The notes beneath the pieces were generated by a model, which saw nothing but the letters and a program-made list of their open reading frames with translations, ran no database searches and was not told where the DNA came from. 64,000 bases of DNA. Origin: Phenylobacterium sp. RIFCSPHIGHO2_01_FULL_69_31. GTDB taxonomy: Bacteria; Pseudomonadota; Alphaproteobacteria; Caulobacterales; Caulobacteraceae. Location of the stretch: the NCBI RefSeq assembly GCF_001824475.1, contig NZ_MHXN01000014.1, positions 397,950 through 461,949 on the forward strand, in the 5' to 3' direction. Made by a program: the position numbers and the translations under genes. Position 1 is the first letter of the stretch. Every line of letters starts with the position of its first letter. Positions 26,209-34,688 of this stretch are shown piece by piece.

Positions 26209-27699
26209 TTGGCGCTCAGCGCACGACTTGAGATTCGGCAGGGGCAGGGGCTGGTCATCACGCCCCAGCTGCAGCAGGCGATCAAGCTGCTGCAGATGTC
26301 GAATCTTGAGCTCGAGGCGTTCGTCGAAACCGAGCTGGAGCGCAACCCGCTCCTCCAGCGCGACGAGAGCGAGAACGAAGCGCCGGACGGCCCCAGCGAC
26401 GAGGCCGCCGCGCCAGCCGAACACGCGGCCGACGCCGAGGCGCGGGCCGACCTGGATGCTGCGCACGACGAGGCCTCGCCCGGCGAGCGCGCTACCGGCG
26501 ACGCGCCGGAGGTGGCCGACGCCGGCGGCGCCATCGACTGGTCGCGCGCGGGGTCCGGCGGCAGCTTCGACCACGACGGCGAGGGTTTCGAAGGCGCCCT
26601 GAGCCGCGAGAAGACCCTTTCCGAACACCTGCACGAGCAGCTCTCGGCCTCGGGCCTGTCGCCGGCCGAGACCGTGATCGCCGGCATCCTGATCGATGCG
26701 ATCGACGAGGCGGGCTACCTGCGCGCCGACACCCAGGACCTGGCCGAGCGGCTGGGCTGCGCGCCCGCCCTAGTGGAGAAGGTGCTGTCGGTGGTCCAGG
26801 GGTTCGACCCCGTGGGCGTCGGCGCGCGCGACGTGCGCGAATGCCTGATGATCCAGCTTAAGGATCAGAACCGCTACGACCCGGCCATCGGCGCCCTGCT
26901 CGACAACCTGCCGCTGCTGGCCAAGCGCGACCTCGGCGCCCTGAAGAAGATCTGCGGGGTCGACGACGAGGACCTGCGCGACATGATCGCCGAGGTGCGC
27001 GGCCTGACGCCCCGGCCCGGTGCGGCGTTCCCGGGCGGCGAGGCGGCGACCCCGGTGGCGCCGGATGTGTTCGTGCGCGAGGGCCCCGGGGGCCTGTGGC
27101 TCGTGGAGTTGAACACCGACACCCTGCCGCGCCTGCTGGTCGACCAGCGCTATCACGCCCGCGTCTCGGGCCAGTCGAAGACCGATCAGGAAAAGACCTT
27201 CGTCTCGGACTGCCTGGCCCAGGCCAACTGGCTGATGAAGAGCCTGGACCAACGCGCCCGCACCATCCTGAAGGTCAGTTCGGAAATCGTGCGCCAGCAG
27301 GACGCCTTCCTGGCCTATGGCGTGGAGCATCTGCGGCCGCTGAACCTCAAGACGGTCGCCGAGGCCATCGGCATGCACGAATCCACGGTCAGCCGGGTCA
27401 CCTCCAGCAAGTACATCGCCACCCCCCGCGGCCTGTTCGAGATGAAATTCTTCTTCACCTCGGCCATCGCCTCGTCGGAAGGCGGCGAGGCCCACTCGGC
27501 CGAGAGCGTGCGCCACAAGATCAAGCAGCTGATCGAGACCGAGGCGCGCGAATCGGACGTCCACTCGGACGACCGGATCGTGGAGATCCTCAAGGCGGCC
27601 GGCGTCGACATCGCGCGCCGCACCGTCGCCAAATATCGGGAAGCGATGCGCATTCCGTCATCGGTCGACCGCCGCAGGATGCTTAAGGAACCGGCCTGA
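26209..27699 (+). CDS. rpoN: RNA polymerase sigma-54 factor
   Basis: A 496-residue sigma factor. Region I (LEIRQGQGLVITPQLQQAIK and LLQMSNLELEAFVETELERN) is glutamine/leucine rich, an acidic linker runs to about residue 130, and the core-binding domain follows. The HTH reads NLKTVAEAIGMHESTVSRVT, and the RpoN box is ARRTVAKYREAMRIPSS. TTG 26209 is taken as start because AGGAGGCGG precedes it and the product then begins at the conserved MALSARLEIRQGQ. It heads rpoN, exoD-like, hpf, ptsN. Confidence 0.96.
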   Translation: MALSARLEIRQGQGLVITPQLQQAIKLLQMSNLELEAFVETELERNPLLQRDESENEAPDGPSDEAAAPAEHAADAEARADLDAAHDEASPGERATGDAPEVADAGGAIDWSRAGSGGSFDHDGEGFEGALSREKTLSEHLHEQLSASGLSPAETVIAGILIDAIDEAGYLRADTQDLAERLGCAPALVEKVLSVVQGFDPVGVGARDVRECLMIQLKDQNRYDPAIGALLDNLPLLAKRDLGALKKICGVDDEDLRDMIAEVRGLTPRPGAAFPGGEAATPVAPDVFVREGPGGLWLVELNTDTLPRLLVDQRYHARVSGQSKTDQEKTFVSDCLAQANWLMKSLDQRARTILKVSSEIVRQQDAFLAYGVEHLRPLNLKTVAEAIGMHESTVSRVTSSKYIATPRGLFEMKFFFTSAIASSEGGEAHSAESVRHKIKQLIETEARESDVHSDDRIVEILKAAGVDIARRTVAKYREAMRIPSSVDRRRMLKEPA

Positions 27700-27758
27700 G
27701 CCGATTTCGCTTTGGTCCACTTGGCGTGGCGCCTGTGAAGCGCCAGATGGACTGAGCG

Positions 27759-28400
27759 ATGTCCGAAGCGACCCACCCGGCCGAACTGCCCTTCAAGGAG
27801 CAGCCGCTTTCTGCGGTGCTGCAGGATATCGCCGAGCACGACGAGCCGCGGATCTCCGTCGAAGAGCTGATGGAGAAGTTCGGCGGCCGGGCGATCGGCG
27901 CGCTGCTGTTCGTCTTCGGCTTGGCCTGCATGCTGCCCCTGCCGCCGGGGGCGACGACCATCTTCGGCCTGCCGCTGCTGCTGCTCGCGCCGCAGCTGGT
28001 GATCGGCGCGGGCGCCCCCTGGCTGCCCCAGAAGGTCCGGGAGCGGACCCTGTCCACCGCCGACCTGCGCAAGGGCCTGCCGCGCGTGATCCCCACGCTT
28101 CGCAAGGCCGAGGCGGTGTCGAAGCCACGGCTTGTCTTCCTGTTCGGCGCCGTCGGGGAGCGGGTGCTGGGCGTCGTCTGCACCGCCCTGGCGTTCGTGC
28201 TGATCCTGCCCATCCCCGGCGGTAACATCTTGCCGGCCATGGCGGTCTCGGCGCTGTCCTTCGCCCTCATCCAGCGGGACGGCGTGATCGCGCTCCTAGG
28301 CTACGCCCTGGCCATCACCAGCGCGTCGGTGCTGGCCCTGGCGGCTCACATTATCGTCAGGATGTTCCTCCACGCCTGGGCCGTGATCTACCCGACTTGA
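27759..28400 (+). CDS. ExoD-family membrane protein
   Basis: A 213-residue protein of the exopolysaccharide synthesis ExoD family. The region ISVEELMEKFGGRAIGALLF is followed by helices with MLPLPPGATTIFGLPLLLLA, PRLVFLFGAVGERVLG and LPIPGGNILPAMAVSALSFA. ExoD was first described as needed for alkaline tolerance and exopolysaccharide in Rhizobium; its biochemical role is unknown. It is placed between rpoN and hpf, where many relatives have no gene. Confidence 0.88.
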   Translation: MSEATHPAELPFKEQPLSAVLQDIAEHDEPRISVEELMEKFGGRAIGALLFVFGLACMLPLPPGATTIFGLPLLLLAPQLVIGAGAPWLPQKVRERTLSTADLRKGLPRVIPTLRKAEAVSKPRLVFLFGAVGERVLGVVCTALAFVLILPIPGGNILPAMAVSALSFALIQRDGVIALLGYALAITSASVLALAAHIIVRMFLHAWAVIYPT

Positions 28401-28431
28401 CACCTTCCGGCGGGAGGCGCGTTGATCTCAC

Positions 28432-29064
28432 ATGCAAGTCCAAGTCACCGGCAAGCATGTCGATGTCGGGGAGGCTCTGCGATCGCGAGTCACCGACGAA
28501 CTCTCAAACTCCATCGCGAAATATTTCGACCGGGGCGGCGGCGCCGACGTGGTCGTCAGTCGCGAGGGCACGGCCTTCAAGGTCGATTGCGCCGTCACCC
28601 TGGCCTCTGGCCAGCAGCTGACGACGCACGGTGTGGGCGGTGACGCCCACCTGGCCTTCGACCAGGCGCTGGAGAAGATGTCCAAGCGCATCCGCCGCTA
28701 CAAGAACCGGCTCAAGGACCATCACGGGCAGGCGGTGGCCAAGCAGGCCGAAAGCGCCGCCTACTTCGTGATCGCCTCGCCCGACCTCGATGAGGAGGAC
28801 GAGGAACAGCCCGAGGCCGACGGGCAGGCGTTCGCCGAACCGATGATCATCGCCGAGACCGAGCGCCCGGTGCGGTCGATGACGGTTTCTATGGCGGTCA
28901 TGGAATTGGACCTGACCGAAGCTCAAACAATCGTGTTCCGAAACGCCGCGCATGGCGGACTTTCGGTGGTATATCGCCGCCCCGACGGGAACATCGGCTG
29001 GATCGACCCGGAGCGGACGAAAGGCCGCAACGGGACCGGGGGGGACGGGGCTTCGGCCCACTAA
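28432..29064 (+). CDS. hpf: Ribosome hibernation promoting factor, long form
   Basis: A 210-residue protein. Residues 1-100 are the S30AE domain (MQVQVTGKHVDVGEALRSRV and AHLAFDQALEKMSKRIRRYK). An acidic linker (DEEDEEQPEADGQ) is followed by the C-terminal dimerisation domain (SMTVSMAVMELDLTEAQTIV, then FRNAAHGGLSVVYRRPDGNI). The two-domain form makes 100S ribosome dimers in stationary phase. Its place between rpoN and ptsN is conserved in Proteobacteria. Confidence 0.95.
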   Translation: MQVQVTGKHVDVGEALRSRVTDELSNSIAKYFDRGGGADVVVSREGTAFKVDCAVTLASGQQLTTHGVGGDAHLAFDQALEKMSKRIRRYKNRLKDHHGQAVAKQAESAAYFVIASPDLDEEDEEQPEADGQAFAEPMIIAETERPVRSMTVSMAVMELDLTEAQTIVFRNAAHGGLSVVYRRPDGNIGWIDPERTKGRNGTGGDGASAH

Positions 29065-29134
29065 TTGCTTGGCGACCACGCGGGCGGCCTTCCCGGGGCC
29101 GTTCCGCGCGGATTGGGGTTAGTTCTTCAAGACC

Positions 29135-29602
29135 ATGAACATCGGCGAACTGCTGGATCGCGGCGCGATCTCCACGCGCGTGAGCGCGGCCAACAAGAAG
29201 AAGGCCCTGGCGGTGATCGCCGAGATCGCGGCCCGCAACTTCGGCCTCGAGCCCGCCGAGGTCCTCGAGGCGCTGAGCGAGCGGGAGGCCGCAGGCTCGA
29301 CCGGCGTCGGCCACGGCGTGGGCGTGCCGCACGCCCGCCTGGAAGGGCTGCAACGGATGCGCGGGGTTTTCGTCCGCCTGGAGCAGCCGGTGGAATTCGA
29401 GTCCGTGGACGACCAGCCGGTCGACCTTCTGTTCGCCCTGTTCGCCCCGAAGAACGCCGGCGCCGAACACCTTCGCGCCCTGGCCCGCGTGTCGCGTCTG
29501 CTGCGCCAGGCCGACCTGCGCGAACAGCTGCGCAAGGCCCGCAGCGCCGACGCCATCCATGCGCTCCTGGTCCAGGACATGTCGGCAAGGCCGGCGGCCT
29601 GA
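29135..29602 (+). CDS. ptsN: PTS IIA-like nitrogen regulatory protein
   Basis: A 155-residue EIIA-Ntr protein. The phospho-accepting histidine is H66 in GVGVPHARLEGL, after MNIGELLDRGAISTRVSAAN and SEREAAGSTGVGHG. LLFALFAPKNAGAEHLRALA near residue 105 completes the fold. It receives phosphate from NPr and tunes potassium, nitrogen and stress responses. It is the last gene of the rpoN-hpf-ptsN cluster and is followed at once by a strong terminator hairpin. Confidence 0.95.
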   Translation: MNIGELLDRGAISTRVSAANKKKALAVIAEIAARNFGLEPAEVLEALSEREAAGSTGVGHGVGVPHARLEGLQRMRGVFVRLEQPVEFESVDDQPVDLLFALFAPKNAGAEHLRALARVSRLLRQADLREQLRKARSADAIHALLVQDMSARPAA

Positions 29603-29611
29603 GCGCACAAA

Positions 29612-29637
29612 AAAGGCCGGCGGTGAGGCCGGCCTTT
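29612..29637. terminator. Rho-independent terminator between ptsN and the DUF1150 gene
   Basis: AAAGGCCGGC (29612-29621) pairs perfectly with GCCGGCCTTT (29628-29637) around a 6-base loop GGTGAG. With A-rich and T-rich flanks on both sides it can stop transcription in both directions, which suits its place between the convergent ptsN and hsp20-DUF1150 units. Confidence 0.85.
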
Positions 29638-29664
29638 CCGTAATCTCGCAGAGTAGCAGGCGGT

Positions 29665-29922
29665 CTAGTGGACCGACACCGGCGCCAGCTCGTGAGCCAG
29701 GGCGGCCGCCATCGCGGAGTCCCTGTCCGTCAGCACGGCCAGGCGCTCGCCGTCGGCGCGGTGCACGGCGTACAGGGTCTGGTCCGGATCCAGCTCGAAG
29801 CTCTGGATCTGCGCCGCGGGCGTGTTGGCGATGATCTCCGCCGCCTTGATCGGGCGGACGTAGACGAGATTGGGGGCGCCCAACGCCGCAAACGCTTCCA
29901 TCGAAAGAACAGGTGTCATCAT
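29665..29922 (-). CDS. DUF1150 family protein, 85 residues
   Basis: A small protein whose LVYVRPIKAAEI, LYAVHRADGERLAVLTDRDS and AMAAALAHELAPVSVH match the DUF1150 family, which in Alphaproteobacteria is usually encoded directly behind a small heat-shock protein, as here. The start is one of two adjacent ATG codons (29922 or 29919) with AGGTGGT immediately upstream. Its function is unknown, and the conserved pairing suggests a heat-shock role. Confidence 0.85.
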   Translation of the reverse strand: MMTPVLSMEAFAALGAPNLVYVRPIKAAEIIANTPAAQIQSFELDPDQTLYAVHRADGERLAVLTDRDSAMAAALAHELAPVSVH

Positions 29923-30031
29923 GACCACCTCCATGAAACTCAACGCTCCGAAAGGCCGCGGGTTCAGCGCACCTTTCTTTTCACAGGACCCCAGCTCATC
30001 CGGCGGTCCATCTGGGTAGACTTCGCGAAGC

Positions 30032-30457
30032 TCAGCCGGCGGTGCGAATCGGGATCGATTGCACCCGTTTTTCCGGCTCTGGCCGCGCCAGATCGATGTG
30101 GAGCAGGCCGTGCTCCAGGGTCGCGCCTTCCACCACCATGCCATCGGCGAGAACGAAGCTCCGCACGAAGCCCCGGGCGGCGATGCCGCGATGGAGATAG
30201 GCATCCTCGGACTTGCCCGGCGCCTGGCCTTCGCGCTTGCCGGCCACCACGAGCTGGCGATCCTCGACGCTCACGCTCAACTGGTCGGGCGAGAAGCCCG
30301 CCACGGCGAGCGTGATACGAAGCGCGCCGTCGCCGCGATCCTCCACGTTATAGGGGGGATAGCTCTCGGCGGCCGCCTTGGCCGCCCGCTCGATCAGGCT
30401 TCGCGTGTGTTCGAAGCCCAGCAGGAACGGGCTGTCGAAGATCAGGCTACGGTTCAT
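30032..30457 (-). CDS. Hsp20 small heat-shock protein (IbpA type)
   Basis: A 141-residue chaperone. After an N-terminal segment FLLGFEHTRSLIERAAKA comes YPPYNVEDRGDGALRITLAV and the alpha-crystallin core with LSVSVEDRQLVVAGKRE, YLHRGIAARGFVRSFVL, and a C-terminal IPI motif in VQSIPIRTAG that caps neighbouring subunits. ATG 30457 gives the usual MNRSLIF-type start. It is followed by its DUF1150 partner after 109 bases and is expected to be heat induced. Confidence 0.92.
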   Translation of the reverse strand: MNRSLIFDSPFLLGFEHTRSLIERAAKAAAESYPPYNVEDRGDGALRITLAVAGFSPDQLSVSVEDRQLVVAGKREGQAPGKSEDAYLHRGIAARGFVRSFVLADGMVVEGATLEHGLLHIDLARPEPEKRVQSIPIRTAG

Positions 30458-30587
30458 CCTCGGAGTCCTCGCTGGAAGCGACTCTCCGGTCGGACCGCCC
30501 GATATCGGCACGGCTCGCCCGGACCTCACCTATGTGGGGATCGAGGCCGGTCCGATCAATATCGCCGCACGCGGGCGGCCGCGGGCG

Positions 30588-31106
30588 TCACCTGGCGTAG
30601 AAGCTGATCGTGGCGCCGTCGAAGTAGGACTGGCCGTCGGCGGAGACGACGCGGACGATGGCGGTGTGCGGCCCCGGCTTCACCGCCGGCAAGGCGGCCC
30701 TGAAGCCGGTGGGGTCCAGGGCCTCGGCCTTGAAGTAGGCGGCCACGTCCGCGCGTCCATGGCCGTATTCGGTGGGGTAGGCCACCCCGTCGATCACGAC
30801 GTCGACGGCCTTGCCGGGCGTCTTGGCCACGGGGTCGAAGCCGAAACCCGAGACCACGACGGGAACCCCTGCGCGGATCGTGGCCGGCACGTTCACCGGG
30901 TCCTGCGCCGCGTTGATCGCGTCCAGCGAGAAGCCCGCCATCTCCTCGCGCTGGGTAAGGCCCGTCGAGGCCGGGGGCGCCGTGGGGGTCGCCGGCGCGG
31001 CGGCAGGCGCCACCGCCAGCGGCGCAGCCGCCTGGCGGGGCTTGGGCTTGTCGCAGGCTGCTACGGAAAACAGGGCCAGGGCGGCGATCGGCAGGACGGG
31101 TTTCAA
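30588..31106 (-). CDS. Predicted lipoprotein of unknown function
   Basis: A 172-residue protein with a lipoprotein signal MKPVLPIAALALFSVAAC (acylated Cys18). An Ala/Pro-rich linker (residues about 20-48) is followed by a beta-rich domain containing IRAGVPVVVSGFGFDPVAKT, VVIDGVAYPTEYGHGRADVA and PGPHTAIVRVVSADG, which suggests an Ig-like or carbohydrate-binding-like fold. No family is recognised with confidence. Residues 1-20 and composition support a real gene. Confidence 0.7.
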   Translation of the reverse strand: MKPVLPIAALALFSVAACDKPKPRQAAAPLAVAPAAAPATPTAPPASTGLTQREEMAGFSLDAINAAQDPVNVPATIRAGVPVVVSGFGFDPVAKTPGKAVDVVIDGVAYPTEYGHGRADVAAYFKAEALDPTGFRAALPAVKPGPHTAIVRVVSADGQSYFDGATISFYAR

Positions 31107-31260
31107 AGGCGGCGGTCCTCACAGGATCTGCCCCCTGATTGCCACAGCGCCCGCCGCGCGAGAAGCGGAGGGCCGCGACATCGCACCGCATCGGCGGATT
31201 AGCAGATCGGCAGGCCTTGCGGGTCTAAGCCACCGCGGTGTCGCCGGAGCCGCACCGTCC

Positions 31261-33402
31261 ATGAGCCTCACATCCGCCCACACGGCGTTCCGCAGGACCA
31301 TGACCCTCATGGCCGCCGGCAATCCGCTGCCGGCCGTGCTGGAGGCGATCGTGCTGTCGGTGGAGGCCGAGGCGGCGGACATCCTCTGCAGCATCCTGCT
31401 GCTGGATGACACCGGCCAGCGGCTCGTGCTGGGGGCCGGCCCCAGCCTCCCGGCCACCTACAACGCCGCGATCGAGGGCCTGGGGATCGGGCCGAGGGTG
31501 GGGTCGTGCGGGTCGGCCGCCTTCCTCGCCGAGCGCGTGATCGTGGAGGACATCCAGGCCGATCCGCTCTGGACGGACTTCAAGGACCTGGCTGCGTCCG
31601 CGGGGCTGAGGGCCTGCTGGTCCCAGCCCATCGTGGGGGCCGACGGGGGCGTGCTCGGCACCTTCGGGATCTACCATCGCGAGCCTGCCGTTCCCGACGG
31701 CGAGGACATCGCCTTCATCGAGGCCGCCGCGGAGCTGACGGCGATCGCCATCGACCGCCAGCGTGCGCTGGAGAATCTGGCCCGGAGCGAGGCCCGCGCG
31801 CGCCAAGCGCTGGAGGTGGAGAAGGTTACGGCGCGCGAGCTGACCACCTTCTTCGAGGTCTCCCTCGACATGCTCTGCATTCGGGACAGCGCGTTCCGGT
31901 TCGTCCGCGTCAACAAGGCGTGGGAAACCACGCTCGGTCATCCAGTCGCCGCCCTGGTCGGGGCCTCGATGCTGGACTTCATCCATCCCGACGACCGGGT
32001 CGCGACGCTCGGCGAGATGGAGCGCATGCGGCGCGAGGAAGTCCTCGGCTTCGTCAACCGCTACCGCCACCGCGACGGCAGCTACCGGCACCTGGAGTGG
32101 CGCGCCCGCCGGGTGGGCGACCTGACCTTCGGCGCCGCGCGGGACGTGACCGAGCGTCTTGCCTTCGAAGCCGATCTCAGCGCGGCGACGCGGGCCGCCG
32201 AGGCGGCGAACCGCGCGAAGAGCGATTTCCTCGCCAACATGAGCCACGAGATCCGCACGCCCCTGAACGGCGTGATCGGCGTGGTCGACGCCCTGGCGCG
32301 CACCCCGCTGTCGGGCGAGCAGCGGGAGATGCTGGACCTGATCCGCAACTCGGGAATGACGCTGGAGCGCCTGGTGTCGGACATCCTCGACATCTCCAAG
32401 ATCGAGGCGGGCCGGCTCGAGATCGAGAACCGCGTCTTCGACCTGCGCGCCGAACTCGCCAGCGTCGTGGACCTGACCCACCTGCGCGCGCAGGAGAAGG
32501 GCCTGGCGTTCCGCGTGACCTACGACGAAGCGGCGCGGGGCGAGTTCGTCGGCGACAGCACCCGCATCAAGCAGATCCTCGGCAACCTCCTGTCCAATGC
32601 GGTGAAGTTCACCCAGGCCGGCGAGATCGGCCTGAGCATCGCGCTGGCGGATGCCGCGGCCGGGGGGCAACCCTCGCTGGCGACGATTGAGGTGGCCGAC
32701 ACCGGCCTGGGCATGGACGCGGCGGCCCAGCAGCGACTTTTCCAGCGGTTCAGCCAGGCCGATGCGACCATCACCCGGCAATACGGCGGCACGGGCCTGG
32801 GCCTGGCCATCTGCCGGTCCCTGGCCGAGTTGATGGGCGGCGATATCGCGGCGACGTCGGAGCCCGGCCGCGGCAGCGTGTTCCGCGTCAGCCTTCCGCT
32901 CCACCGGGCGCGGTCCCTGTCCGCCTATGACGCCGAGATCCGACGCTCCGAGGGCCGAATTCCCGGCCAGAGGCTGGAGGCGCTGCAGGACGCGCACGTA
33001 CGGATCCTGCTGGCCGAGGACCACCCCACCAACCAGAAGGTCGTGCAGCTCATCCTCGCGCCGCTGGGCGTCGGCCTGAGCATCGTGGAAAACGGCGCCG
33101 ATGCGGTCGCGGCGCTGCGGGAGGACCTCTTCGACCTGGTGCTCATGGACATGCAGATGCCTGTGATGGACGGGTTGGCGGCGGTGCGGGCGATCCGGGA
33201 CGAGGAGCGCCAGCGCCCCGAGCGCCGCCGCACGCCGATCATCATGCTGAGCGCGAACGCCGTGCCCGAGCACCGCCATGCCGCCCAGTCGGCCGGCGCC
33301 GATCTCCACATCTCCAAGCCGGTCACCGCGGAGGCGCTTATCCGAGGCGTCCGCGACGCCCTGGCGCCCCCGCCCACGCCGGCGGTCCTGGGGCAGGGCT
33401 GA
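31261..33402 (+). CDS. Hybrid sensor histidine kinase (GAF-PAS-HisKA-HATPase-REC)
   Basis: A 713-residue soluble kinase. A GAF domain spans about 1-170, a PAS domain about 195-310, and the phospho-accepting histidine is near residue 329 in NMSHEIRTPLNGV. The HATPase domain holds LGNLLSNAVKFT and GGTGLGLAICRSLAELMGG, and the receiver holds ILLAEDHPTNQKVV with phospho-Asp near 630 in LVLMDMQMPVMDG and a terminal Lys in HISKPVTAE. No membrane helices are seen, so it senses an internal signal. No partner regulator lies next to it; the attached receiver may pass phosphate to a distant phosphotransfer protein. Confidence 0.93.
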   Translation: MSLTSAHTAFRRTMTLMAAGNPLPAVLEAIVLSVEAEAADILCSILLLDDTGQRLVLGAGPSLPATYNAAIEGLGIGPRVGSCGSAAFLAERVIVEDIQADPLWTDFKDLAASAGLRACWSQPIVGADGGVLGTFGIYHREPAVPDGEDIAFIEAAAELTAIAIDRQRALENLARSEARARQALEVEKVTARELTTFFEVSLDMLCIRDSAFRFVRVNKAWETTLGHPVAALVGASMLDFIHPDDRVATLGEMERMRREEVLGFVNRYRHRDGSYRHLEWRARRVGDLTFGAARDVTERLAFEADLSAATRAAEAANRAKSDFLANMSHEIRTPLNGVIGVVDALARTPLSGEQREMLDLIRNSGMTLERLVSDILDISKIEAGRLEIENRVFDLRAELASVVDLTHLRAQEKGLAFRVTYDEAARGEFVGDSTRIKQILGNLLSNAVKFTQAGEIGLSIALADAAAGGQPSLATIEVADTGLGMDAAAQQRLFQRFSQADATITRQYGGTGLGLAICRSLAELMGGDIAATSEPGRGSVFRVSLPLHRARSLSAYDAEIRRSEGRIPGQRLEALQDAHVRILLAEDHPTNQKVVQLILAPLGVGLSIVENGADAVAALREDLFDLVLMDMQMPVMDGLAAVRAIRDEERQRPERRRTPIIMLSANAVPEHRHAAQSAGADLHISKPVTAEALIRGVRDALAPPPTPAVLGQG

Positions 33403-33572
33403 GCGGCGCCGGCGCCGCTCCGGATACACTTCGATACAAACCGTAGCCTGGGGTTCATGGGGCCGCGGGGCCAGCGGGGCATAAGGCCGGGCCTCAACCG
33501 CGGAGTCCCTCTCGCCATGAAACCAGGCTGCAGCCAGCCCCGGGTGGCCGGGGCGGAATTCGCGCTGAGTCG

Positions 33573-34688
33573 ATGACGACCTCCCCGACTCCGGCCGGCT
33601 TCGCGGCCGGCCGGCTTCTTTCGGGCCCGTCAGCGGCGGGGATGCGTCGGCGCGCCTTCCTTGTGGCCGGCCTCGCGGCCAGCATGAGCGCGGGCCGCGC
33701 GGATGCGGCGGTGGGCGAGCGGCGGGCCGCCGCCGACGCCCTCTTCGACCGATTTTGCGCCGAGACGGGCCTGGCGGACGCCTCGACCATCGTGATGCGC
33801 GGCGAGAAGGTGCTGCATCAGCGCTACGCGGGGCGCTACACGCCGCAGACGCTCGTCCCCATCGCCTCGTCCTCCAAGTGGATGTTCGGGGCGTTGGTGA
33901 TGACCCTGGTGGACGACGGCCTGCTGGCGCTTGAGGCGCCCATCGGAACCTATCTGCCGGAGCTGCCGGCGTCCCACCGGGCCCTGCGCGTGGACGCCCT
34001 GATGTCCTACACCGCTGGCCTTGTGGGCCTGCGCGAGGCGCTCGAACTCCAGCAGCCGGCCGGGATCCCGCTGCTGGAGTCGGCCCTGCGCGCGGCGCGG
34101 ACTCCGCTGGCCGCCCCGCCCGGCGCGCAGTTCGACTATGGGGGGGCGAATTTCCAGTTCGTGGGCGCCGCGGCCGAGCGGGTGAGCGGCCGCACCTGGC
34201 ACGAGCTGTTCCAGGCCCGGATCGCCGGTCCCCTGGGCATGACCTCGACCGCCTGGGGCCGGCTGCGCGCGGCGCCGGACCCTCGCGCACCGGTCGCCAA
34301 CCCGGTGCTGCAGGCGGGCGCCTGGACCACGCTTCCGGACTATGCCGCCTTCCTCACCATGATCGCGCAGGACGGGCTCCATCGCGGTCGCCGCATCCTC
34401 AGCGCCCGGGCCGTGGCCGCCATGGGAACCATCATGACCCGCGGGCTGCCCAAGGTCGGGCCGGAAGGCCTCGGCGCCCAGCCGGCGGAATACATGATCG
34501 CGCACTGGTGCGAGCGGCCGGAGGGCCTGCGCTGCACCCTGGAGTCCAGCCCGGGCTACTTCGGCGCCAATCCCTGGATCGACAGGACCACGCGCCTGCA
34601 CGGCGTGCTTCTGGTCCAGGACCAGAGGCGGCGCATCGTCGACGCCGAGACCCGGCTGCGTGACGGCCTGATCGACCTGTTCGCATGA
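33573..34688 (+). CDS. Serine hydrolase of the beta-lactamase/class C esterase type
   Basis: A protein of 371 residues. The SxxK nucleophile motif is SSSKW near residue 110, and FDYGGANFQFVG provides the Tyr-x-Asn-like second motif. A stretch beginning at Met24 (MRRRAFLVAGLAASM, then GRADA) looks like a twin-arginine signal, so ATG 33642 is a strong alternative start. Such exported enzymes act as esterases, D-aminopeptidases or peptidoglycan hydrolases, and the substrate is not evident. The stop overlaps the ATG of the FG-GAP gene by 4 bases, implying joint expression. Confidence 0.8.
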   Translation: MTTSPTPAGFAAGRLLSGPSAAGMRRRAFLVAGLAASMSAGRADAAVGERRAAADALFDRFCAETGLADASTIVMRGEKVLHQRYAGRYTPQTLVPIASSSKWMFGALVMTLVDDGLLALEAPIGTYLPELPASHRALRVDALMSYTAGLVGLREALELQQPAGIPLLESALRAARTPLAAPPGAQFDYGGANFQFVGAAAERVSGRTWHELFQARIAGPLGMTSTAWGRLRAAPDPRAPVANPVLQAGAWTTLPDYAAFLTMIAQDGLHRGRRILSARAVAAMGTIMTRGLPKVGPEGLGAQPAEYMIAHWCERPEGLRCTLESSPGYFGANPWIDRTTRLHGVLLVQDQRRRIVDAETRLRDGLIDLFA